Assembly: GCA_902500775.1 (NCBI GenBank)
Contig: CABVRZ010000014.1
Span: forward strand, 1 to 64,000
Source: an uncultured Nitrospira sp.
GTDB lineage: Bacteria; Nitrospirota; Nitrospiria; Nitrospirales; Nitrospiraceae
Length of the DNA stretch: 64,000 nucleotides
Direction of reading: 5' to 3'
Position 1 is the first letter of the stretch, and every line of letters starts with the position of its first letter. The notes beneath the pieces are model-generated. The model had not been told where the DNA came from. It saw nothing but the letters and a program-made list of their open reading frames with translations, and did no database searches. The position numbers were made by a program, and so were the translations under genes. Shown piece after piece: positions 24,706 to 34,178 of the stretch.

Positions 24706-24818
24706 GGGATGCTCCTCTATTACGATAGATAGCCGATCCGGAAGGGAATCTGACCTCTCACTGCGATTCATGAACACATGAGGAATGAAGCAACATCACG
24801 AGGTGAATCGACGGATCG

Positions 24819-25034
24819 CTACTTATCTTTGTTTCGACAGAGCAAACCAAATGAACTGCCCAGCGCAAGGCCGCTGAAGAAAGTTAAGCCAAGGATAACA
24901 CCGAGCAGCGAGGTTGGAGGGCCCGCTTGGCGACGGACATGGCGGCCGGCTTGGAAACCGACGGTGGCTTCCCCACCGATCCAACTGCGAGGGTCGTCAT
25001 TCTGTGTTTCATTCTGAGGGCTCAGGGACTTCAT
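24819..25034 (-). CDS. Small single-pass membrane protein coupled to PilZ gene
   Basis: This 71-residue protein has a polar N-terminal half and one transmembrane helix (LLGVILGLTFFSGLALG) followed by a short basic tail. Its ATG overlaps the stop codon of the upstream PilZ gene (ATGA at 25031-25034), which supports it as a real gene. No family is recognised. It could be a membrane partner of the PilZ protein, but that is speculation from the overlap. Confidence 0.6.
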   Translation of the reverse strand: MKSLSPQNETQNDDPRSWIGGEATVGFQAGRHVRRQAGPPTSLLGVILGLTFFSGLALGSSFGLLCRNKDK

Positions 25035-25360
25035 GGCTTCCTTTCTTCATCCAACGCGACATATTCGTCGATGAGCTGTTCCAATTCATCCAACTCCTGG
25101 GGCTGTAGATCAACAAATCTTACCCCAAACGTTCGATCGACATTCCATTGCACCCGGGCTTGTTCAATCAGAATCGGGGTATCGTCTCCCGGCACGATCA
25201 ATTTGACAGCGATCTGCCTTCCTGGTTGGACGACGAGGGGACTTTCGATCTGGGCACCGCCCAGTGACAAATCGCGAGTCTCTCCTTCCACCTCGTGCGA
25301 ATTCACTCGAACCAGGCTTTTCACGTGAGCGGGAACCCGACGGTGTTGACGACGTTCCAT
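25031..25360 (-). CDS. PilZ-domain protein (probable c-di-GMP receptor)
   Basis: This 109-residue single-domain PilZ protein starts MERRQHRRVPA, the RxxxR-type c-di-GMP-binding motif, and has TRDLSLGGAQIES, matching the D/NxSxxG motif. FGVRFVDL follows near the C-terminus. Both halves of the ligand site are present, so c-di-GMP binding is expected. The effector process is unknown. It overlaps the small membrane protein gene downstream by 4 bp. Confidence 0.88.
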   Translation of the reverse strand: MERRQHRRVPAHVKSLVRVNSHEVEGETRDLSLGGAQIESPLVVQPGRQIAVKLIVPGDDTPILIEQARVQWNVDRTFGVRFVDLQPQELDELEQLIDEYVALDEERKP

Positions 25361-25474
25361 GTATTTGAGGATACCCTATTCAGGGAGGAAAAAGCATCAG
25401 AGCTCCTCTCAAGTCACTGATTGTTTGGGCATTCTCTTGCAAGTGATCGGACTTTTTCGTTAAGGTACAGGACG

Positions 25475-27091
25475 ATGGACGGGGCTCGTTCGCGCCAAAT
25501 TATCTTCGCCTGCGCGAGTGGATTATTCCTACCCCTCTGCTTCCCCAAATTCGACCTGGGTTTGCTGGCCTGGGTTGTCCTCATCCCTCTTCACCTCGCG
25601 CTCGACCAATGTTCCAAGGTGCGAGCGTTTTGGATCGGTTGGCTCAGCGGACTGATCGGGTTTACCGGCATCATGGCCTGGGTCGTCACCGCCATGACCA
25701 CCTATGGCAAGGTTCCAGAACTGGTGAGTTACGCAATCCTCTTATTACTGACTGCCTACCTGGGCCTCTACACCGGCCTCTACAGTCTGGCCGTTGTCTG
25801 GTTGCGCGACCTCATCCCACGCTATGGAATTTTCTTTGCACCATGCTTCTGGGTCGCCCTTGAGTTATTCCGTACCTACCTCCTTTCAGGCCTGCCCTGG
25901 TGTCTTCTGGGTTATTCTCAATACCGCGAATTAGAATTGATTCAGGTCGCAGACCATACAGGCGTGTACGGCATTTCGTTCCTCATTGTCCTGGTGAATC
26001 TGGCTCTGGCAGAACTGCTCTTGTGGATCATGCCCTTTTTCAGGGGATTTCACCCGGTCAAACTTCCCTGGGAACTCCTCACCACCGCAGCCTCCTGTAT
26101 GGTGCTCTCGTGGGTCTACAGCTCAGCGGTCTTGAGCGATCGCAACACACGAGATCCGAACACCTCCATTACTATTGGAGTCGTCCAGCCTAACATCGAT
26201 CAAGCCGTGAAGTGGGACAGGGCCTTCCGTGATGAAACCATGCAGCGTTTCGATCGGCTGACCGCTGAACTGGGGACCGGCACCGATTTGGTCGTGTGGC
26301 CGGAAGCCGCGACCCCGTTCATCTTCGAGCGTGAACAGGAGTATCAGGGGCAACTGATCGCATGGGCGGAACGGGCCCAGGCGCCAATTCTCATCGGGAG
26401 TCCAGCCTTGCGGTTTTATCCGGATCGCCGCCCGTATCTTTTGAACAGCGCCTATCTGCTCGGAAGAGACGGCACGCTGCTCGGGCGATACGATAAATAT
26501 CATCTCGTCCCCTTTGGAGAATACATTCCTCTCAAATCCTCGTTGTTATTCTTTCTCGATAAGCTGGTGGAAGGAATCGGCGATTTCGAACCAGGCCCTG
26601 GACCGACCACGCTTTCCTTCATCCCGAAGTCATGGGACCAAGAAGGTTCCCTTGGTTCACGATCCGTGAAGTTCGGTGTGGCAATTTGTTACGAAGTGAT
26701 TTTCCCGGATTTAGTCCGTCAGTTTGCCGCAAACGGCGCCGAGTTTTTGGTGACCATCACCAACGACGGATGGTTCGGACCGTCCTCAGCCCCTGCCCAA
26801 CACTTTGCCATGGTCGTCTTTCGTTCCGTGGAGAATCATGTCGCCTTTGCCCGGGCCGCCAACACAGGCATCTCAGGGTTCATCGACCCTTTCGGACAGA
26901 TCATCCACGCGACGCCTCTCTTCACGGAACAGGCCTCCCACGCCGTGATCCCGACCAGACACATCCCTACCTTCTACAGTTATTACGGCGATGTGTTTGC
27001 CTACGCCTGTGTTATACTCTGCGCACTTTTGTGCCTAATTGGATATTTCCGCAGCAAAGAACCAGTCATGACGGCAGTCACGCCGGCGTGA
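25475..27091 (+). CDS. lnt: Apolipoprotein N-acyltransferase
   Basis: This inner-membrane enzyme of about 538 residues adds the third acyl chain to lipoproteins. The N-terminal third has several transmembrane helices. The C-N hydrolase domain follows, with the catalytic triad regions VVWPEAATPF (Glu), GRYDKYHLVPFGEYIPL (Lys) and GVAICYEVIFPDL (Cys). The length matches the family (about 510-550). The start at 25475 is favoured because AGG lies upstream and the protein then begins just before the first helix. The frame is open to 25421. It heads a forward cluster that includes LolC/E- and LolD-type genes, a sensible grouping for lipoprotein biogenesis. Confidence 0.93.
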   Translation: MDGARSRQIIFACASGLFLPLCFPKFDLGLLAWVVLIPLHLALDQCSKVRAFWIGWLSGLIGFTGIMAWVVTAMTTYGKVPELVSYAILLLLTAYLGLYTGLYSLAVVWLRDLIPRYGIFFAPCFWVALELFRTYLLSGLPWCLLGYSQYRELELIQVADHTGVYGISFLIVLVNLALAELLLWIMPFFRGFHPVKLPWELLTTAASCMVLSWVYSSAVLSDRNTRDPNTSITIGVVQPNIDQAVKWDRAFRDETMQRFDRLTAELGTGTDLVVWPEAATPFIFEREQEYQGQLIAWAERAQAPILIGSPALRFYPDRRPYLLNSAYLLGRDGTLLGRYDKYHLVPFGEYIPLKSSLLFFLDKLVEGIGDFEPGPGPTTLSFIPKSWDQEGSLGSRSVKFGVAICYEVIFPDLVRQFAANGAEFLVTITNDGWFGPSSAPAQHFAMVVFRSVENHVAFARAANTGISGFIDPFGQIIHATPLFTEQASHAVIPTRHIPTFYSYYGDVFAYACVILCALLCLIGYFRSKEPVMTAVTPA

Positions 27092-27113
27092 CTGAAGTAC
27101 GGAGGATCGTGGC

Positions 27114-28260
27114 ATGTTAGAGGAAGTCGAAGGTCGCGTGCGCGCCCTGGCAGACCAGGTCTCGGAATTACGGGGGCATCTTTGACTTCGCTCACATGAC
27201 CTCCGAGCTGCAAGAACTTGAAGCCCAAATGGGCCAGCCGCACTTCTGGAACGATACCCGTACCGCGGCGGCAGTAAGCCGAAAAAAAACGACGATCGAA
27301 CGGGAACTGCACCAGTGGCGGGAACTCGAAACAAAAATGGGCGATGTGGGCGCATTGCTGGAACTCGCACGCGAGAGCGGGGACGCCGGCCTGGAAATGG
27401 AGCTCACGGCGGAATTGAGCCAGCTGGAGCCGCGCTTGGCCACGCTGCGGGTCGAGCTGCTCCTGTCCGGTGAGCTGGACTCCAATAACGCAATTCTGGC
27501 GATTCACCCTGGTGCCGGTGGCACGGAATCACAAGATTGGGCACAAATGCTCCTTCGCATGTATGTGCGATGGGCAGAGCAGAAAAAATTCAAGGTGGAC
27601 ACGTTGGACCTATTGCCCGGCGACGAAGCGGGCATCAAAAGCGTCACGGTCTCAATCACCGGGCCCTATGCCTACGGATATCTCAAAGCAGAAGCCGGCG
27701 TTCATCGCTTAGTGCGCATTTCCCCGTTCGACTCCAACAAGCGGAGGCACACCTCATTTGCGTCCGTCTTCGTGTATCCGGAACTGAGTGAGGATATCGA
27801 CGTCGTCATCGAGGATAAGGATCTGCGGATCGACACCTTCCGCGCAGGGGGTGCCGGAGGCCAAAACGTTAATAAGGTTGAAACCGCCATTCGCATCACC
27901 CATCTCCCAAGTGGGATCGTCGTACAGTGTCAGAACGAACGTTCACAACTTCAGAATCGAAACGGGGCGATGAAGATCTTGAAAGCGCGCCTCTTTGAAC
28001 TGGAGCAGAAGAAGAAAGAAGCCGAATTCAACGCGATCGTCGGGGAAAAGAAAGAGATCGCGTGGGGCAGCCAGATTCGATCGTACGTCTTCCAGCCCTA
28101 CCAAATGGTGAAAGATCACCGAACCGGCCATCAGACCAGTGTGGTGTCTTCCGTCATGGACGGCGATCTCGATGGCTTTATTGAAGCCTATCTCACCAAA
28201 AAGATTACAAAAGGGACCGGCCCGTTGCCAATGGGCAGCGAGCCGGACGACGATCTCTAG
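27114..28260 (+). CDS. prfB: Peptide chain release factor 2 (programmed +1 frameshift)
   Basis: The ATG at 27114 follows GGAGG by 8 nt. The first frame encodes 23 residues ([15 protein letters not shown] ... RGHL) and stops at TGA 27183-27185 in the context CTT TGA C, with a GGGGG Shine-Dalgarno-like run just before. Skipping base 27183 continues as [10 protein letters not shown] to 28260, giving 381 residues. The GGQ motif ([12 protein letters not shown]) and the UGA-specific RF2 body are present. This is the classical autoregulatory frameshift: low RF2 favours slippage and thus synthesis. The gene lies between lnt and lysS, the usual bacterial neighbour. Confidence 0.95.
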
Positions 28261-28291
28261 GAACTGATGGCTGAAGGCTGAGAGCAACCCA

Positions 28292-29776
28292 ATGGATGAA
28301 CTGAACGAACAGCGACAGCAACGGATCAAGAAACTTGACCTCCTTCGAGAGACGGGTATCGCACCCTACGGAACCCGATTCGAGATAAAAGACCGGGCCG
28401 GACAGCTCATCAAGATTCACGGTGAGAAAACCAAGGACACACTGGAACAGGAAAAGATCTCTTGTACCTTTGCCGGGCGTGTGATTGCCCTGCGTCGTTT
28501 CGGCAAGGCCGGATTCGCGGTGTTACAGGATGGATCCGACCGCCTCCAGGTCTACCTCAAGAAAGATCTCCTGTCAGACCACGCCTATACCGTGGTCGAA
28601 CAACTTGATCTCGGCGACTGGATCGGAGTCACCGGCACATTGTTTCGCACCAAAACAAACGAATTCACCGTCGAGGTTCATCAGCTGACGTTTCTCAGTA
28701 AGGCGCTTCGCCCACTGCCTGAGAAATGGCATGGGCTGACCGACGTCGAAACCAGATATCGGCAACGCTACGTCGATCTAATCGCCAATCCCCAAATCCA
28801 CCAGATCTTCGCGACTCGAAGCCGCATCATCGCCGGAATCAGATCATTTCTGATTGAACGGGGGTTCCTTGAGGTGGAAACCCCGATGATGCACCCCATT
28901 CCCGGGGGCGCAGCCGCAAAGCCTTTTGTCACGCATCACAATGCACTCGGCGTGGATCTCTACCTACGCATCGCACCGGAGCTCTATTTGAAACGCCTGA
29001 TCGTCGGAGGGTTTCCACGGGTCTTCGAGATCAATCGAAACTTTAGGAATGAAGGCATCTCGACGATTCACAATCCAGAATTTACGATGCTGGAATTCTA
29101 TATGTCCTATGCGGACTATCACGACCTGATCGCCCTCACTGAGGAATTGATCTCTAGTTTGGCGCAACAGGTCTTAGGCAAGACGGTGATTCAATACCAG
29201 GGCAAGGAGATTATCCTGACGCCCCCGTGGCGTCGCTGGTCCTACCATCAGGCCATCACTGAGGTGAACCATCTCGACCCATCAGTACTCCATAATCGTG
29301 ACAAGGCCTTGGCAGCGGCCAAACAGCTGAACGTTCACGTGGACCCCAAATCCACCTTGTTCTCGATCCTCAACGAGATCTTCGAGGAAACCGTCGAGCC
29401 GAATCTTCAACAGCCTACCTTTATCACCGACTACCCGATTGAAATCTCCCCACTTGCGAGACGGAAGGATGCGGACCCAACCTTGACCGATCGATTCGAG
29501 CTGTACATCGCCGGCAGAGAAATTGCGAACGCCTTCTCCGAGTTGAACGATCCGTTGGACCAACGTGAACGGTTCGAAGGCCAGGCGGCTCAGCGTGAAG
29601 CGGGTGATGAGGAGGCTCATCTCGTCGATGAAGATTTCTTGCGCGCCCTCGAATTTGGCATGCCCCCAACGGCAGGAGAAGGGATCGGGATCGATCGCCT
29701 GATCATGCTGTTGACCGACCAGGCATCCATTCGAGATGTTGTCCTGTTTCCTCAGCTCCGACCGGAGAAATCGTAA
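28292..29776 (+). CDS. lysS: Lysyl-tRNA synthetase (class II)
   Basis: This 494-residue protein charges tRNA-Lys. The N-terminal OB fold (FAGRVIALRRFGKAGFAVL) precedes the class II catalytic core. Motif 1 is near EVETPMMHPIPGGAAAKPF, motif 2 is FRNEGISTIHNPEFTMLE and motif 3 is GEGIGIDRLIMLL. The length is standard. It lies 31 bp after prfB and runs into the permease gene 2 bp downstream, so the cluster is likely cotranscribed. Confidence 0.97.
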   Translation: MDELNEQRQQRIKKLDLLRETGIAPYGTRFEIKDRAGQLIKIHGEKTKDTLEQEKISCTFAGRVIALRRFGKAGFAVLQDGSDRLQVYLKKDLLSDHAYTVVEQLDLGDWIGVTGTLFRTKTNEFTVEVHQLTFLSKALRPLPEKWHGLTDVETRYRQRYVDLIANPQIHQIFATRSRIIAGIRSFLIERGFLEVETPMMHPIPGGAAAKPFVTHHNALGVDLYLRIAPELYLKRLIVGGFPRVFEINRNFRNEGISTIHNPEFTMLEFYMSYADYHDLIALTEELISSLAQQVLGKTVIQYQGKEIILTPPWRRWSYHQAITEVNHLDPSVLHNRDKALAAAKQLNVHVDPKSTLFSILNEIFEETVEPNLQQPTFITDYPIEISPLARRKDADPTLTDRFELYIAGREIANAFSELNDPLDQRERFEGQAAQREAGDEEAHLVDEDFLRALEFGMPPTAGEGIGIDRLIMLLTDQASIRDVVLFPQLRPEKS

Positions 29777-29778
29777 GA

Positions 29779-31056
29779 GTGACCCTCCCCTTTGAAATCT
29801 TCGTCGGACTCCGCTACCTACGTGCCAAGCGCCGGAACCGGACTATTTCGCTAAATACCTTCGTGTCGATCGCCGGCATTACATTGGGTGTCGCGGCACT
29901 CATCGGAACAGTGGGCATTATGACGGGATTCCGTGAAGACATTCAAAGCAAGATCCTCGGCACGACCGCCCATATCATCGTACAAGAACGCATGAAAGAG
30001 AATATGACCGACTATGACCGCCTAGCCGATAAGGTTCAGACGGTACCCGACGTGGTGGCCGCCACACCGTTCGTCCTCCGCCAGGTGCTCCTGACAACCC
30101 AGTCCGGCGTACAGGGGATCGTCCTCCGCGGAATCGATCCCAAACGAGAAGCGAATGTGACGGAGCTCGGCAAAAACATTACGGCAGGACAGTTGGTTGA
30201 TCTCCTCACACCGATCAAGGTGATGCAGGCTCCTGCCGACGACCCTCAAGGGGAACCGCGTCCTGTTGAAAAACCAGGCATCATCCTGGGCAAGGAGCTG
30301 GCGCTCCGGTTAGGGGTGTTCGTTGGTGACACCGTCAATGTGGTCTCTCCCGTTGGACCGATCAGCGCGATGGGGATGGTTCCCAAGATTCGAACCTTTG
30401 CCGTCGTTGCCCTCTTCCATTCCGGCATGTACGAGTACGATTCATCTCTGGCCTATATCGAACTTGGCGAAGCCCAGAAATTTTTCAACATGGCTGCCAG
30501 CGTGACCGGCGTGGAAGTCAAAGTCACCGATGTGTTCCGTGCCGCGGATATCGCTCGCACTATCGAACAAGAGCTAGGGTTCAGTCATGGGGCCAGAGAT
30601 TGGATGCAGATGAATCGCAATCTTTTTTCGGCACTCAAGCTGGAGAAGACGATGATGTTTCTCCTGCTCGTCCTGATCACAATCGTGGCCTCATTCAACA
30701 TCGTCAGTACGTTGACCATGATCGTCACGGAGAAGCAGAAAGAAATTGCGATCCTCAAAGCCATGGGCGCGACAAAACGGAGCATCCGTCGCATCTTCAT
30801 GCTCAATGGATTGATCATTGGATTTACCGGAACCGGCATCGGGATCCCATTAGGCTATGCCTTTCTCTGGCTGATTCAAACGTTTTGGACGTTTGACCCG
30901 AGCGTATATTACATCTCAACCATTCCAGTCCATGTGTTGGCGGAGGACGTGTTGCTTGTGGCAGGATCGGCCATCTTGATTAGTTTTGTGGCAACAGTCC
31001 ACCCGGCCAATCAAGCCGCAAAGCTCGAACCAGTTGCCGCATTGCGGTATGAATAG
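29779..31056 (+). CDS. Lipoprotein-releasing ABC permease (LolC/LolE type)
   Basis: This 425-residue inner-membrane permease of the LolCDE system extracts mature lipoproteins for outer-membrane transport. One N-terminal helix (TFVSIAGITLGVAALIGTVG) is followed by a large periplasmic MacB-like domain. Three C-terminal helices begin FLLLVLITIVASFNIVSTL and include a KEIAILKAMGATKRSI coupling segment. The start is GTG 29779, 2 bp after the lysS stop. Only one permease gene is present next to lolD, suggesting a homodimeric LolF-like permease, though a second gene could lie elsewhere. Confidence 0.9.
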   Translation: MTLPFEIFVGLRYLRAKRRNRTISLNTFVSIAGITLGVAALIGTVGIMTGFREDIQSKILGTTAHIIVQERMKENMTDYDRLADKVQTVPDVVAATPFVLRQVLLTTQSGVQGIVLRGIDPKREANVTELGKNITAGQLVDLLTPIKVMQAPADDPQGEPRPVEKPGIILGKELALRLGVFVGDTVNVVSPVGPISAMGMVPKIRTFAVVALFHSGMYEYDSSLAYIELGEAQKFFNMAASVTGVEVKVTDVFRAADIARTIEQELGFSHGARDWMQMNRNLFSALKLEKTMMFLLLVLITIVASFNIVSTLTMIVTEKQKEIAILKAMGATKRSIRRIFMLNGLIIGFTGTGIGIPLGYAFLWLIQTFWTFDPSVYYISTIPVHVLAEDVLLVAGSAILISFVATVHPANQAAKLEPVAALRYE

Positions 31057-31110
31057 GTCATAGCTGACCACGATCGGTCTCGTGACCCGCTGAAAGCGGT
31101 CTGCGCGTTT

Positions 31111-31773
31111 ATGATTAAAGTCACCAATCTCCATAAAGACTTTTCGATGGGGTCCTACGAACTGCCCGTGCTCAAGGGAATCAATCTTGAGATTCAGCGC
31201 GGCGAGCTCGTGGCCATTGTCGGCGCCTCCGGAGCCGGCAAGAGCACCTTGCTCCACATTATTGGCACCCTGGATAAACCGAGCAGCGGAACTGTCACCT
31301 TCGATGGGCAGGACCTCTTTCGCATGACCGAAGCGCAGCAAGCGGAGTTCCGCAATCGACGTATCGGGTTTGTTTTCCAATTCCACCACCTGCTCGCCGA
31401 ATTCACGGCGTTGGAAAATACCTGTATGCCGGCGCTCGTGCAACGTCGCGACCCCACCGCTGTCAAAACCGAAGCCACCACCCTCCTCACTGAAGTGGGA
31501 TTGGGACATCGGTTGCATCATAAGCCCGGTGAGCTGTCGGGAGGAGAACAGCAGCGCGTGGCCATGGCTCGCGCGCTTATGCAAAAGCCGGATGTTGTCT
31601 TGGCTGATGAACCAACCGGCAACCTCGATACCCATAGCGGAGACGGGTTATTTGGATTGATGCGCACGTTGAGTAAGACTCGCGGCACGACCTTCGTGAT
31701 CGTCACGCACAACGACAAGCTCTCCGCCCAGTCCGATCGCATTATCCACATGCAGGACGGACAAATCGTCTGA
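31111..31773 (+). CDS. lolD: Lipoprotein-releasing ABC ATPase
   Basis: This 220-residue ABC ATPase powers the adjacent LolC/E-type permease. Walker A (GASGAGKST), Q-loop (VFQFHHLLAEFTALEN), signature (LSGGEQQRVAMARAL), Walker B (VVLADEPTGNLD) and the H-loop (VTHND) are all intact. The size and the LLAEFTALEN segment fit the LolD/MacB subfamily. It is 54 bp from the permease gene and in the same operon. Its product should work with Lnt, encoded upstream, in lipoprotein maturation and sorting. Confidence 0.93.
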   Translation: MIKVTNLHKDFSMGSYELPVLKGINLEIQRGELVAIVGASGAGKSTLLHIIGTLDKPSSGTVTFDGQDLFRMTEAQQAEFRNRRIGFVFQFHHLLAEFTALENTCMPALVQRRDPTAVKTEATTLLTEVGLGHRLHHKPGELSGGEQQRVAMARALMQKPDVVLADEPTGNLDTHSGDGLFGLMRTLSKTRGTTFVIVTHNDKLSAQSDRIIHMQDGQIV

Positions 31774-31956
31774 AGACGACTTACCATCCAAGGAAAGTCT
31801 CCTCTCGTTCGCATTTCTTCTATGTCTCTGGAGACAGGTAGCAGACGCCCCCCATGCCCTTCACACTGGCCCGTGAGCAACCCTCGATTCCTTGACGAAC
31901 ATTTGATCCTTCTCTAGACTCGCGTAGGTTCCCATTGATCCTATATAGAGCTCGAC

Positions 31957-33105
31957 ATGGGTTGTTTATCTCCGCTTCGCATAGGCCTGTTGTTAGCCGC
32001 ATTGGCATGGCCTTCGCTCACATCGGCAGCAGAGTTCGTTATCTCAGGCCCTCGCGCCATGGGCATGGGTGGAGCTGGAGTCGCCGTCACAACCAATGCG
32101 CTTGCCACCTATTGGAATCCCGCCGGCCTGGCTATGACCCAGACTGTAGATTTCCGTCTCCAAGGTGGTGGACAAGCGACGGACCGTCTCGGCCTCGGGG
32201 ATGCTCTGCATGACCTAGAGAACCTCGACCAGAACGATATCTCTCCGGCGAACCAGGCGAAAGCCCTATCGATTGCCGACCGCATCAACCGACCAGGAGC
32301 CACGATTTCGGTCAACGGATCGGCCGGCCTGTACGTCAAAGGCCATCTTGGGGAACATGCATTCGGATTCAATGTATCTGACGTGGCAACGGGTGGTGGG
32401 TTTGTTTCGGAACCCGTCTCCTGCAAACCAACCCCCAACTGCACAGGTGCGCCTCTCTCAATTTCCGGAACCATGGCGCTCCGAGGCCTTGAGGCGAGAC
32501 AACTAGCCTTTTCCTACGCCTATGCCTTCTCTGACAAAACGTTTTCTGTCGGAATTACGGCCAAGGTCATTCAAGGCGCGTCCTACAATGGCTCAACCAC
32601 ACTCCAAGGAGGAAGTGGGGTCAGCACAACCGACCACTTCGGTAAACCGAATATCTCCACAACCTATGGAATTGACATCGGAGCAATCTATCGGCCATCT
32701 TCATGGATCAGAGTAGGGGTCGTCGCGAAGGACATCAATACTCCGACGTTCGATGCCACCGGTGGGGGCACGCTGAAATTGGAGCCCCAAGTTCGAGCCG
32801 GTCTCGCGATTAACCCTTATTCCACATTGACATTGACAGCCGATGTGGATGCGACGTCGAACAGAACCTTTGTCCCAGGTGTGAAAAGCCAACTCTTGAG
32901 CTTGGGCCTCGAGCAGACCATTTTAACGGAGTTTCTCTCATTCAGGGTTGGGACGTTTAAGAACATGCAGGATGCCTCAACCCCCTTTGTCCCAACGGCA
33001 GGCCTAGGCATACGGTGGTTTAATTTCAGGGCTGATGCCGGTGGAGGGTATGATTTCCGTGCAAAGGGAGCGCTTGTTTCGGCCTCCATATCCTTGACAT
33101 TCTAA
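31957..33105 (+). CDS. Outer-membrane beta-barrel protein (TraF_2/FadL-like)
   Basis: This 382-residue protein has a signal peptide (LLLAALAWPSLTSAA) followed by GPRAMGMGGAGVAVTTNALATYWNPAGLA, the N-terminal signature shared by plasmid-TraF-like and OmpP1/FadL-type barrels. The rest is a series of amphipathic beta strands ending in an aromatic-type C-terminal strand (ALVSASISLTF). It is probably an outer-membrane channel or assembly factor; the name TraF here does not imply conjugation. It precedes a lipoprotein gene by 15 bp. Confidence 0.75.
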   Translation: MGCLSPLRIGLLLAALAWPSLTSAAEFVISGPRAMGMGGAGVAVTTNALATYWNPAGLAMTQTVDFRLQGGGQATDRLGLGDALHDLENLDQNDISPANQAKALSIADRINRPGATISVNGSAGLYVKGHLGEHAFGFNVSDVATGGGFVSEPVSCKPTPNCTGAPLSISGTMALRGLEARQLAFSYAYAFSDKTFSVGITAKVIQGASYNGSTTLQGGSGVSTTDHFGKPNISTTYGIDIGAIYRPSSWIRVGVVAKDINTPTFDATGGGTLKLEPQVRAGLAINPYSTLTLTADVDATSNRTFVPGVKSQLLSLGLEQTILTEFLSFRVGTFKNMQDASTPFVPTAGLGIRWFNFRADAGGGYDFRAKGALVSASISLTF

Positions 33106-33120
33106 TGGTATACTAGGGAC

Positions 33121-33726
33121 ATGCCGATTCGATCATCTGTACTCCTCATCTTCCTTCTCCTGTTTGTCGCCGCACTCAGCGGCTGCGGTGGATTGCAGGA
33201 AGTGTGGGAGGGCCCTGGAGCCAGGGTCTTTCACCCACAGACCCTCGCCGTACTCCCACCGATGGCAAGTCAATACGACAGCGCCCGCGAAGACATTCAA
33301 GACGTCCTGGTGGGAGCACTCAACCGTCAGGGCAACATTGAGCGAGTCGTTTCGCCTGAAAATGTCACGGATATCTTTCAGGCTTCAAAGGAAGCGTTCG
33401 ATTCGCTCGTGTTTTACTTCTCTCGTCTGGAGATGACCGGTCAATCCGATAAGGATTCAGCCGTCAAGCTTGGGAAGGCCTTGAACGTCGATTCGTTCCT
33501 TGTGGTTCGGGTCAATTCATGGGAATACATTCGCAAGGAAGGCGATAACGTCGGCCGAGTGGGGCTGAGCCTTCGATTGATCGATGCCACCACCGGCACG
33601 ACCGTCTGGAAAGCCCGCCACGAACGGTCAGACAGTTATATGTTCATCAAGCCGAGCCTCAAAGACATTGCCAGGGAGCTCGCCAGTGAGATGATTAAAT
33701 ACATGCCTCCGACGGCCAAGCATTAG
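33121..33726 (+). CDS. GNA1162-like outer-membrane lipoprotein (DUF799 type)
   Basis: This 201-residue protein has a signal peptide and lipobox (FVAALSGC). The mature part resembles the DUF799/GNA1162 or TolB-N/CsgG-like family: LAVLPPMASQYDSAREDIQDVLVGALN, a VDSFLVVRVNSW strand and VGLSLRLIDATTGTTVWKARHE. Such lipoproteins are outer-membrane-attached and of uncertain function. AGGGAC directly precedes the ATG. It follows the barrel gene closely and probably shares its transcript. Confidence 0.78.
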   Translation: MPIRSSVLLIFLLLFVAALSGCGGLQEVWEGPGARVFHPQTLAVLPPMASQYDSAREDIQDVLVGALNRQGNIERVVSPENVTDIFQASKEAFDSLVFYFSRLEMTGQSDKDSAVKLGKALNVDSFLVVRVNSWEYIRKEGDNVGRVGLSLRLIDATTGTTVWKARHERSDSYMFIKPSLKDIARELASEMIKYMPPTAKH

Positions 33727-33905
33727 TACGCTCTCGTCATCGAGTCGATCAGTACAGCATACTTCTCCAACATTCCAAGAAACTGGACCTTACCGACCTC
33801 ATCTGTTAGATCGGTCACGCCCCAACTGTACAGGATCAGCGGGAAACGTCGGTAACGATTGTCTGTCATTCCATATCCGGGGAGAGCCTTCATTTCCCCA
33901 TTCAT
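33723..33905 (-). CDS. Possible small protein
   Basis: This 60-residue frame has AGGAAG about 9 nt upstream of its ATG. The composition is plausible (FPLILYSWGVTDL ... FLGMLEKYAVLID). It converges on the lipoprotein gene and overlaps its stop by 4 bp. No family is recognised and the coding status is uncertain. Confidence 0.3.
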   Translation of the reverse strand: MNGEMKALPGYGMTDNRYRRFPLILYSWGVTDLTDEVGKVQFLGMLEKYAVLIDSMTRAY

Positions 33906-34067
33906 TTTATAGCTTCCTGATGAAAATGTCGTATTGCGAGAGTGGATCTTGTGACATGCTATAGCACAGGCTCGGTGGGCTGGTTATCGGATGGGAATAG
34001 TCCAAGAACTGAACCAGGCTATCAGGCATTCATCACGAAGCGTCTGATCATCTCGGATCTGAACGGA

Positions 34068-34097
34068 AACGGCCGGCTTCTTTCGAAGCCGGCCGTT
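34068..34097. terminator. Strong GC-rich hairpin
   Basis: AACGGCCGGCTTC (34068-34080) pairs perfectly with GAAGCCGGCCGTT (34085-34097) around a TTTC loop. It lies between the convergent lipoprotein and beta-propeller genes. No long U-tract follows, but the 13-bp stem suggests a bidirectional transcription stop or a processed 3' end. Confidence 0.6.
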
Positions 34098-34120
34098 ACA
34101 TGTCTGGTCAGATTTGCTTT

Positions 34121-34147
34121 CTGAGCAATCTTGACAAGATTGCTCAG
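34121..34147. terminator. Second perfect hairpin
   Basis: CTGAGCAATCTT (34121-34132) pairs with AAGATTGCTCAG (34136-34147) around GAC. It is 23 bp from the previous hairpin. On the minus strand it directly follows the beta-propeller gene and is followed by AAAGCAAATC-type sequence. It is a likely terminator for that gene. Confidence 0.55.
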
Positions 34148-34178
34148 AGCACCATCTGTTCCCTCTCAAAGAAGAAAC

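Noticed and set aside
31957-33105. Conjugation gene (TraF)
   Set aside because: The similarity is to the TraF_2/outer-membrane-barrel family. No other transfer genes are present, so conjugation is not implied.
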